6,246 nucleotides of DNA from SIG673 sp045660565 (GTDB taxonomy: Bacteria; Bacillota; Clostridia; Oscillospirales; CAG-272): positions 1-6,246 of the forward strand of contig JAZRDX010000105.1 in assembly GCA_045660565.1 (NCBI GenBank), read 5' to 3'. Below the pieces are notes generated by a model. That model was not told where the DNA came from, searched no databases, and was given only the letters and a program-made list of their open reading frames with translations. A program made the position numbers and the translations under genes. Positions 1-4,229 of this stretch are shown here, one piece after another (the first letter of the stretch is position 1; every line of letters starts with the position of its first letter).

Positions 1-1237
1 CCTTTGCGCCCCATTCCTTTTCGTATTTCTTTAACCACTGGGTAACAGTAGACTCTCCTACGGGCTGTCTATATATATTTGACGCAACGTAATATTCGTC
101 TTTCTTTATATCAAAATCGTCATCTGCGAGCCTGAACCATTTTTCAAACTCTAAAAGGTCCTTTATAAGTGCATCCGGAAGCGGTATATCTCTTATCGAA
201 TTTTTCGTTTTCGGGTCTTTTTCATAGTAACCGAGAGCTTTGGCATATAAACGGTTGCGCCTTATGTGAACGACCCTGTTTTCGTAGTCAATATCACTCC
301 ACCGAAGCCCGTTCATTTCAGCTATACGAACACCGGTAAGAAGCATAAACTTTAAAGGTATGCGCCTGTAATTCATATCCTCAGGCAGCGCATCAAGCCG
401 TCTTATGAATTCCTTAGCCTCACTCATACTGAAAACCTCTTTTTCCTTTATAGGCTTTAATGAAACATTGCTGTTGACTGCATTTAGTTTAGTGCCTACA
501 ACGGGATTTTTCTGTATCCATTCAAAGCGTAAAGCCTCGTTGAATACAGTCCTCAAAACGCGCCTTAGCCCCTTTACGGTCTCAATAGAATATTGCCCTA
601 CCGTAACGTTACGCTCAAAGTAATCATCAAAATTGAGTCCGTACCTTTCGCATATGCGCTCTGCGGTTTCTGTGTGTATGTTTGTTTCCTTAAAACGGAG
701 ATTGTAGGACGCATTTCTTGATATAATTCCTTCTCTTTCAAGCGCTCTTAAATTTACAAACGGACCAAAGTCTTTTTTCATACGTGCGCTTTCAGTCTTC
801 TCGTAAGTTCCGGTTAAGTATTGGTTTAAGAATAACTGAATTTCCCTTACCTTAATTTCCGAAACAGGTAATTTATAAAGCCTTTTCTCTTTAAGAAAAG
901 CATTGAATTTCTGTTCTGTATCATCTACCCTCAGATAGTACGAATATGATAGCGTTTTCTTCACATTCTCCTTCCATTCCGATATAAGCTCGGGGAAGGT
1001 CGGGATGCGCGTGCGTACTTCCTGATAATCTTTTTCGTAAGCATCACGCACCTCGTCTTCAAATTCTCTTGCCGCCCGTTCCACGAATCTGCGGAATTTC
1101 GCATCAGAAAGACCGTCCTCGTTGTAAACTCGCTTCGAAAATACGCTGTTTTCTCCTGTTTGGGGATTCTTGCCGCTTGCTTGAATTTTAGCTACAAGCT
1201 CGCCTCTTTTGTTTTTCTCGATTTTGAAATAAGCCAC
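1..1237 (-). CDS. int: Tyrosine recombinase / integrase, Tn916-like, C-terminus beyond the window
   Basis: Site-specific tyrosine recombinase expected to integrate and, with an excisionase, excise the element. The frame is open from a GTG at 1237 to the window edge: 412 residues, no stop. The start is set by AAGGAGG at 1247-1253, 9 nt upstream. Residues ~1-60 form a basic N-terminal arm-binding-like segment. The core-binding region (~80-265) is long and contains an XRE-like stretch around 165-207 (ETAERICERYGLNFDDYF). The catalytic domain begins near 275. The box I arginine is R304 in LLTGVRIAEMNGLRW, and the beta-hairpin lysine is probably K345 in PKTKNSIRDIPL. The HxxR box and nucleophilic tyrosine lie beyond the window, so intactness cannot be judged. 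It starts 22 nt after the xis-like stop, so the two are probably co-transcribed. Family assignment is confident; specificity is unknown. Confidence 0.93.
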   Translation of the reverse strand, partial: MAYFKIEKNKRGELVAKIQASGKNPQTGENSVFSKRVYNEDGLSDAKFRRFVERAAREFEDEVRDAYEKDYQEVRTRIPTFPELISEWKENVKKTLSYSYYLRVDDTEQKFNAFLKEKRLYKLPVSEIKVREIQLFLNQYLTGTYEKTESARMKKDFGPFVNLRALEREGIISRNASYNLRFKETNIHTETAERICERYGLNFDDYFERNVTVGQYSIETVKGLRRVLRTVFNEALRFEWIQKNPVVGTKLNAVNSNVSLKPIKEKEVFSMSEAKEFIRRLDALPEDMNYRRIPLKFMLLTGVRIAEMNGLRWSDIDYENRVVHIRRNRLYAKALGYYEKDPKTKNSIRDIPLPDALIKDLLEFEKWFRLADDDFDIKKDEYYVASNIYRQPVGESTVTQWLKKYEKEWGAK

Positions 1238-1259
1238 TTGACTTTTCCTCCTTGTTTTT

Positions 1260-1433
1260 TTACATTGAGATATAGTCGAGCAGGCTCTGAACGTCTACGA
1301 GTATCTTATTCCCTGCAGTAAGGCTTTTTACCTTGCCTTCCTTACACCAGGAGCGTATCGTGTGTACCGTAATAGCCGTGCCGGGGTCTTTCTCCCTAAT
1401 TATCTCATAAGCTTTTCTTATACTTCTCAACAT
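1260..1433 (-). CDS. xis: Excisionase-like small HTH protein
   Basis: A 57-aa protein resembling the MerR/excisionase-type winged helix: ITVHTIRSWCKEGKVKSL is the recognition-helix region, followed by a short wing (TAGNKILVDV) and a last helix (QSLLDYI). Such proteins bind near attachment sites, bend DNA and bias the integrase toward excision; some act as plain regulators. I chose the ATG at 1433 because AGGAGG lies 10 nt upstream (1444-1449). A longer in-frame ATG at 1526 would give 88 aa, but it overlaps the predicted -10 box (1525-1530), has no ribosome binding site, and adds only a basic low-complexity extension. The gene sits directly upstream of int in the same orientation, the usual order in Tn916-type modules. 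The symbol rests on fold and context, not on a sequence match. Confidence 0.82.
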   Translation of the reverse strand: MLRSIRKAYEIIREKDPGTAITVHTIRSWCKEGKVKSLTAGNKILVDVQSLLDYISM

Positions 1434-1454
1434 TTCCGCTACTCCTCCTTTCTT

Positions 1455-1468
1455 TTTCAAATTTGAAA
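1455..1468. promoter_or_regulatory. 14-bp palindrome just upstream of the xis ribosome binding site
   Basis: TTTCAAATTTGAAA is a perfect 14-bp palindrome in the xis 5' untranslated region, about 5 bp upstream of the Shine-Dalgarno sequence. With the flanking TTTCTTTC and AAGAAA it could form an AU-rich hairpin next to the ribosome binding site, or be a protein operator. AT-rich palindromes of this size can arise by chance, so the role is open. Confidence 0.3.
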
Positions 1469-1524
1469 GAAATGCACCTTTAAAGCGGCAGGTTTTGTTT
1501 GGTGAATTAACTTTCTTCGGTTTC

Positions 1525-1553
1525 ATCGTATCACAAAAAACGCGGGAATGCGA
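1525..1553 (-). promoter_or_regulatory. Promoter of the xis-int operon (unusual -35, TCGCAT)
   Basis: Reading the minus strand, TCGCAT (1553-1548) is followed by a 17-bp spacer and TACGAT (1530-1525, 4 of 6 matches to TATAAT). The expected transcription start is near 1518, leaving about 85 nt of leader before the xis ATG. Alone this would be weak. Support comes from the plus-strand promoter at 3665-3693, which has the same TCGCATT, the same 17-bp spacer and the same distance (38 bp) from the last CCTACC repeat. The poor -35 with repeats directly upstream suggests an activator-dependent promoter. Confidence 0.62.
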
Positions 1554-1562
1554 GAGGTCTAT

Positions 1563-1621
1563 GGTAGGTTCTTGAGGTGTTTTGGTAGGGTAAAAGAGAG
1601 GTAAGAGGGGGGTACGGTAGG
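1563..1621 (-). repeat. CCTACC repeat cluster upstream of xis-int
   Basis: On the minus strand CCTACC begins at 1568, 1589 and 1621. The first two are exactly 21 bp apart. At 1610, the next 21-bp step, the core is degenerate (CCCCTC), but the unit keeps the CnTCTCTTTT tail of the corresponding unit at 3608. The extra copy at 1621 is 53 bp from the first, close to five helical turns. A 19-bp stretch (1577-1595) is an exact reverse complement of 3644-3662. The phasing puts sites on one face of the helix, as expected for cooperative binding by a regulator. Relative to transcription the orientation matches the cluster at 3608-3658. Confidence 0.72.
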
Positions 1622-1844
1622 AGATTTTACACCCATCCCAAAAACAACTACACTTCCAAAAGAAATCAGCAACGGAGAATTGTCAAGTGGAAAAGGGTCT
1701 TTTCGAAAAAATACGTCTTTGTTTTCTTCTTTTATTTCATAAGTCTTTTTTCAATTTTTGTTTTCACCTCTTGACAATTTGAACGGGGATGATTATTCAA
1801 AGTCGTTTAACTTCAAATCGGTGAAAAATCAAAACTCTTCTTCC
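1622..1844. other. Non-coding region with an inverted TTGACAATT pair and T-rich tract
   Basis: No plausible gene was found. The region holds AATTGTCAAG at 1678-1687 and its exact reverse complement CTTGACAATT at 1770-1779. Each contains a perfect TTGACA reading outward (minus strand 1686-1681; plus strand 1771-1776). At 17 bp the candidate -10 boxes are poor (TCTTTT on minus, TATTCA on plus), so promoter activity is doubtful. Between them is a small hairpin (GAAAAG-GGT-CTTTTC, 1690-1704) and a strongly T-rich plus strand. It could hold regulator sites, weak divergent promoters or an origin-type structure; nothing seen decides between these. Confidence 0.4.
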
Positions 1845-1885
1845 AAAAAAACAAGTCCTACGACGTATTTAACACCGTAGGACCT
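1845..1885 (-). terminator. Rho-independent terminator of the HTH regulator gene (possibly bidirectional)
   Basis: GTCCTACG (1855-1862) pairs perfectly with CGTAGGAC (1876-1883); G-U and A-U pairs extend the stem to about 10 bp. On the minus strand it is followed by TTGTTTTTTT (1854-1845), a good U-tract. It lies about 18 nt after the stop of the 360-aa gene. On the plus strand the stem is followed by CTTTGCTTTTTATTG, a poorer U-tract that could still stop transcripts arriving from the left. Confidence 0.85.
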
Positions 1886-1902
1886 TTGCTTTTTATTGAT
1901 TT

Positions 1903-2985
1903 TTATTCACAATCTTTCTTTGTAAAATCCTTTGCTACCTCTGAATAGTATTCGTTTTCCGGAAAGAGTATTCGGTTTGCATCGGTTGCCCGTGATTTCA
2001 TAAGAATAAGCGCTTCGGCGGCATCTTTCGGCGGCATTGTGTTTCTCAAAGAATTTAATATCTGATTTTCGTCTATCACATAGTATTCCTGACAGCAATA
2101 ATCAAAAATATACTTTAAATTATCTCTGAGAGCCGCAACCTTTTTCTCCTTTTTCGCTAATTCGTCGAGTGCCTTTTTAGGAATGTGGAAGGTGTCGTCG
2201 TTCATAAGAAGAAGTCCTTTAATCAAATCCATATATTCAGCTCTTGCTTCGTCTGTTAACAGAACGAATGATTGTACCATGGGAACCCTGTCAGAGCTTC
2301 TTCCTTGCGTAAGAACAGCACCGCATCTATAATATAATTCGCGCTTGCGGTATTCTACATAATTGAAGGAAAAGATGTAATACGTTCCGGAGTTTTCCTT
2401 GAACGTTATATTGACTACACTCGGTTCAACCCAAACCGGAGTGCCCCAAAGCGTTTTTGTGCCCGTTGTCTTCTCTCCGCCCGGATTAACGGTATTGTAC
2501 GTCACCTTTAAAATTGCAACGGTCTTTTCACCCTCGCGCTTTATTTCCATAACGAAGGAATCGAGAAAATCGTTCATCTTCTTTGACGAATAAAGATAAC
2601 CGTAAAACGTGCCAAAATACTTTTCGTCGTTTAATTCTCTGAACTTCGACGATACGTAAAGATCGTCGCTTTCGATTTTATCATCGTTTTCCGTAGGCTC
2701 GGAGAAAATATACGCTATATCCAAGTTAAGGCACTTACACATTGCCATAACGCAGAAAATATCAAGCGAATTTTTAGAAAAATCAAAGGTCTTGCGGAAT
2801 GTTTCGTAATTTAACTCGTAACCGCATTCCTTATTCAATTTTTCCACCATTGCATAATAAGTCATTTGGGATAAATCAAAGGCTGCATACAGCCTTTTTT
2901 TAATTGCTGTTATTTGAGCGTCACGAATATAGTTCTTGTCTCTCTTTCGTGGGATTGCGGCTTTTTTCCTTGTCGTTTTTTCCAT
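1903..2985 (-). CDS. HTH-domain regulator, 360 aa, unrecognised C-terminal part
   Basis: Probable DNA-binding regulator. After a basic N-terminus (1-21), residues ~22-95 read like an XRE-type HTH: ITAIKKRLYAAFDLSQMTYY, then NYETFRKTF as a likely recognition segment, then CKCLNLDIAYIFSEP, which resembles the last helix of Cro/C1-type domains. An acidic linker (~96-108) leads to a beta-rich region (~120-245; motifs YFGTFYGYLYSS, GTPVWVEPSVVNITF, YYIFSFNYVEYRKRELYY), then a helical C-terminus (~245-350). The beta-rich part could be a sensor domain, but that is inference and I do not recognise its family. The start is fixed by AAAGGAG (2994-3000), 8 nt before the ATG. The gene has a perfect consensus promoter and its own terminator, so it is probably a steadily expressed single-gene unit. 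Its place between two matched promoters suggests it controls the element, as repressor or activator. Confidence 0.8.
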   Translation of the reverse strand: MEKTTRKKAAIPRKRDKNYIRDAQITAIKKRLYAAFDLSQMTYYAMVEKLNKECGYELNYETFRKTFDFSKNSLDIFCVMAMCKCLNLDIAYIFSEPTENDDKIESDDLYVSSKFRELNDEKYFGTFYGYLYSSKKMNDFLDSFVMEIKREGEKTVAILKVTYNTVNPGGEKTTGTKTLWGTPVWVEPSVVNITFKENSGTYYIFSFNYVEYRKRELYYRCGAVLTQGRSSDRVPMVQSFVLLTDEARAEYMDLIKGLLLMNDDTFHIPKKALDELAKKEKKVAALRDNLKYIFDYCCQEYYVIDENQILNSLRNTMPPKDAAEALILMKSRATDANRILFPENEYYSEVAKDFTKKDCE

Positions 2986-3020
2986 TTTTTCTTCTCCTTT
3001 TGCTTTTAATTGTTTGACTC

Positions 3021-3049
3021 ATTATATCACAACGTTATCTCAATGTCAA
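3021..3049 (-). promoter_or_regulatory. Perfect consensus sigma-A promoter for the HTH regulator
   Basis: On the minus strand TTGACA (3049-3044), a 17-bp spacer and TATAAT (3026-3021) match the housekeeping consensus at all 12 positions. The start would be near 3014, giving about 30 nt of untranslated leader before the ATG at 2985. The -10 region reads TTGTGATATAATGA, matching TTGTGATACGATGA at the xis-int -10 in 12 of 14 positions. This could mark a shared operator, or partly reflect that both are -10 boxes. Confidence 0.9.
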
Positions 3050-3156
3050 TAGGATTTAAAGCAAAACTGAAAATTTTATTTCACATTCTGTAAATTTAAG
3101 ATTGAAACTATAAGGACGTTTCCTGCTGCTTTCCAGAAGATTTTCGAGCTTAAAAA

Positions 3157-3165
3157 TGCTACAAT
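3157..3165 (+). promoter_or_regulatory. Candidate extended -10 promoter for the sigma-like gene
   Basis: TGCTACAAT carries the extended -10 TGn followed by TACAAT (5 of 6). No convincing -35 lies 16-18 bp upstream. Transcription would start near 3172, about 110 nt before the ATG at 3283. The rest of 3050-3282 shows no supported gene. The contrast with the perfect promoter facing the other way suggests the sigma-like gene is weakly or conditionally expressed. Confidence 0.4.
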
Positions 3166-3282
3166 AAAGATGGATCAAGCAGCTGTAAAAATCCAAAAAA
3201 ACAAACGGCAGAATACTTCGTATTGTCTCGGTGACGATCGATTTAAACAATACGTGGAAATGCCCAAAAGGAAGGATTTAAA

Positions 3283-3594
3283 ATGCTTACAGAGGATCAG
3301 GTAAGACAAGACCTTGATGAAATACGTACATATTATTCAATGCGGGATTTGTTTGATAAAGCCCCAAGGGAAATTAAAGCTGAAGCATTGTTTGAAAAAC
3401 TTGAGCAGTACCACTCGGTTATGCGAAAAGCTCCGGCAAAATTATATGTTCTTTACGTTGCACTTTACGTGAATAATTCAACGCAGGTTGTTGTTGCGGA
3501 AGAGTGGGCTTATACAAAAGAACACGTAAGGGATTTAAACAAAAGGCTTGTTGAATATCTAATATCAAAATTAAATCGAGAATTTGTGTTTTAA
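3283..3594 (+). CDS. Sigma-70 region-4-like HTH protein (RinA/ArpU-type small regulator)
   Basis: A 103-aa protein. The N-terminus (~8-45, LDEIRTYYSMRDLFDK...) looks like a helical segment. Residues ~48-95 resemble sigma-70 region 4 as found in small phage and ICE regulators: KLYVLYVALYVNNSTQ, then the HTH AEEWAYTKEHVRDLNKRLVEYL. The spacing Q68, A72-E73, V82 and L85 fits the helix-turn-helix pattern. Such proteins bind -35-like DNA and act as sigma-like factors or activators of late or transfer genes. The start is supported by AAAAGGAAGGA (3266-3276), about 6 nt from the ATG. The gene diverges from the HTH regulator and ends 13 bp before the CCTACC repeats. No terminator is visible after it, so its transcript may read into the leader and operon. 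By eye it looks AT-richer than the genes after 3889. Exact family membership is not proven here. Confidence 0.75.
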   Translation: MLTEDQVRQDLDEIRTYYSMRDLFDKAPREIKAEALFEKLEQYHSVMRKAPAKLYVLYVALYVNNSTQVVVAEEWAYTKEHVRDLNKRLVEYLISKLNREFVF

Positions 3595-3607
3595 CATCTC
3601 CAAATAA

Positions 3608-3658
3608 CCTACCAAACTTCTCTTTTTACCTACCAAAGTTACATTTTACCCTACCAAA
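3608..3658 (+). repeat. Three 21-bp-phased CCTACCAAA repeats
   Basis: CCTACCAAA starts at 3608, 3629 and 3650, an exact 21-bp period (two helical turns). The bases between copies are T-rich (TTCTCTTTTTA, TTACATTTTAC) and only loosely alike, so the core is conserved rather than the whole unit. The last copy ends 6 bp before the predicted -35 at 3665, the geometry of an activator array touching RNA polymerase. The same arrangement, inverted in the genome but identical relative to transcription, is upstream of xis-int. Confidence 0.85.
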
Positions 3659-3664
3659 ACACTA

Positions 3665-3693
3665 TCGCATTTTGCATTTTTGTGGTGTAGAAT
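3665..3693 (+). promoter_or_regulatory. Promoter of the leader RNA and downstream operon (unusual -35, TCGCAT)
   Basis: TCGCAT (3665-3670), a 17-bp spacer and TAGAAT (3688-3693, 5 of 6). The expected start is about 3699-3701, exactly where the closing stem of the leader RNA begins. The -35 does not resemble TTGACA, and the same TCGCATT recurs at the identical offset in the xis-int promoter. This points to a special sigma-like factor or activator rather than sigma-A alone. TTGCAT at 3672 is too close to the -10 (10 bp) to be the -35. Confidence 0.68.
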
Positions 3694-3698
3694 GGAAG

Positions 3699-3827
3699 CG
3701 TAAATCACCGAGCGAGGCAAAAGATCGACTAACCGTTTCTTTCGAGCTTTGCAAAGGATAGGTGGCCACCTTCGATAAGACGAGGTCGCAGGAAACACAA
3801 TGTTTCGATATCTCGCCGGGATTTACG
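3699..3827 (+). ncRNA. Structured 5' leader RNA, multi-branched, family not recognised
   Basis: The 5' end CGTAAATC (3699-3706) pairs perfectly with GATTTACG (3820-3827). The stem continues with CCG/CGG (3708-3710 with 3817-3819) and CGAG/CTCG (3713-3716 with 3812-3815), separated by a bulge and a small internal loop. Inside: hairpin P2 (GCAAA-a-G and TCGA, 3717-3728 with 3742-3752, 13-nt loop); a perfect palindrome AGGTGGCCACCT (3760-3771); a possible hairpin CTTCG-ATAAGA-CGAGG (3770-3785); and hairpin P4 (GAAACA-CAA-TGTTTC, 3792-3806). The fold starts at the predicted transcription start, and no U-tract terminator follows. It is therefore more likely a cis leader of the gene at 3889 than a free RNA, though processing is possible. 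I do not recognise a known riboswitch class. Pairing was worked out by eye. Confidence 0.55.
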
Positions 3828-3888
3828 AAATTACAACTGAATAAGCCGATGAGGCAAAGCTACCATTAAACCAGAAAGGAGAAAAGCA
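3828..3888 (+). promoter_or_regulatory. Leader 3' part with ribosome binding site
   Basis: This joins the structured RNA to the first operon gene. It contains a small GCC-GATGA-GGC hairpin (3845-3855) and GCAAAGCT (3854-3861), which is perfectly complementary to AGCTTTGC (3745-3752) on the 3' side of hairpin P2. AAAGGAG (3875-3881) lies 7 nt before the ATG at 3889. The long-range pairing could exchange with P2, a possible route to control translation or elongation. Confidence 0.4.
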
Positions 3889-4176
3889 ATGGCAAGACAA
3901 TCTTCCAACTCTTCGGGAACAGACTCGAAATACAATCGCCGCAGATGGGCAAAGCCTACCGACCGTGCGAAGAATTATGCAGAGGAGCGCCGTGCAAAGG
4001 TTCACAATCGCGGACCTAAAGAGGGCAAGGAGCTTACGGATTACGAGGCAGGTCTTCGCTCAGGATACCTTCAGTGCCAGTCGGACCACGCAGGTATTTA
4101 TAAATACAAAAAGGCTATGTCCGAGGGCAAATCCAAAAAAGAGGCAAGAGAAATTTCGCAAAGACGCGGTAAGTAA
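3889..4176 (+). CDS. Small basic protein of unknown function, first gene of the operon
   Basis: A 95-aa, strongly basic protein (clusters such as NRRRW, EERRAK, KSKKEAREISQRRGK). The N-terminal ~40 residues look disordered and Arg/Lys-rich. The central part (TDYEAGLRSGYLQCQSDHAGIYKYKKAMSEGKSKKEA, about 50-86) looks helical and carries a distinctive GYLQCQSDHAG motif. No signal peptide or membrane segment. The charge suggests nucleic-acid binding, but that is inference only. The start is set by AAAGGAG 7 nt upstream. It directly follows the structured leader and precedes the 122-aa gene by 53 nt without a hairpin between them, so the two are probably co-transcribed. Function not recognised. 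Confidence 0.8.
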   Translation: MARQSSNSSGTDSKYNRRRWAKPTDRAKNYAEERRAKVHNRGPKEGKELTDYEAGLRSGYLQCQSDHAGIYKYKKAMSEGKSKKEAREISQRRGK

Positions 4177-4229
4177 TCTCTTCTCTCATTCACAAATCTA
4201 AATTTTACAAAACGAAAGGAAAAAGCATT

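Noticed and set aside
405..623. 72-codon plus-strand ORF inside int
   Set aside because: Antisense to a clear integrase frame, no ribosome binding site.
1260..1526. 88-aa version of the xis-like protein
   Set aside because: Its ATG overlaps the predicted -10 and lacks a ribosome binding site; the 57-aa form has AGGAGG.
1563..1621. Integrase arm-type binding sites (DR2-like)
   Set aside because: Arm sites lie near the element ends next to the attachment sites; these are upstream of xis, and the matching array is over 2 kb inside. Binding by Int is not excluded, but the promoter explanation accounts for more of the pattern.
3056..3250. 64-codon minus-strand ORF between the two regulator genes
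   Set aside because: No Shine-Dalgarno sequence, overlaps the consensus promoter region, and the protein has no recognisable pattern.
3170..3304. 44-codon ORF on the plus strand overlapping the start of the sigma-like gene
   Set aside because: No ribosome binding site, its ATG falls at the expected transcription start, and it overlaps the better supported gene in another frame. The open frame extends upstream but with no usable start codon.
1563..3658. Composite transposon or IS bounded by the inverted CCTACC repeats
   Set aside because: No transposase between them, the repeats are short phased cores rather than clean terminal repeats, and both align as promoter regions down to the -10.
3608..3658. 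CRISPR-like short array
   Set aside because: The repeat core is only 9 bp with a 21-bp period and no spacers of CRISPR length; there are no cas genes.
3672..3693. TTGCAT as the -35 of the leader promoter
   Set aside because: Only 10 bp from TAGAAT; the conserved TCGCAT at 3665 gives 17 bp and recurs in the xis-int promoter.
3823..4005. 60-codon minus-strand ORF across the leader and first operon gene
   Set aside because: Antisense shadow of the 95-aa gene with no ribosome binding site; the protein is Cys/Arg/Ser-rich without domain features.
3965..4201. 78-codon plus-strand ORF in another frame of the 95-aa gene
   Set aside because: No ribosome binding site before its ATG; the main frame has a strong one at the right spacing.
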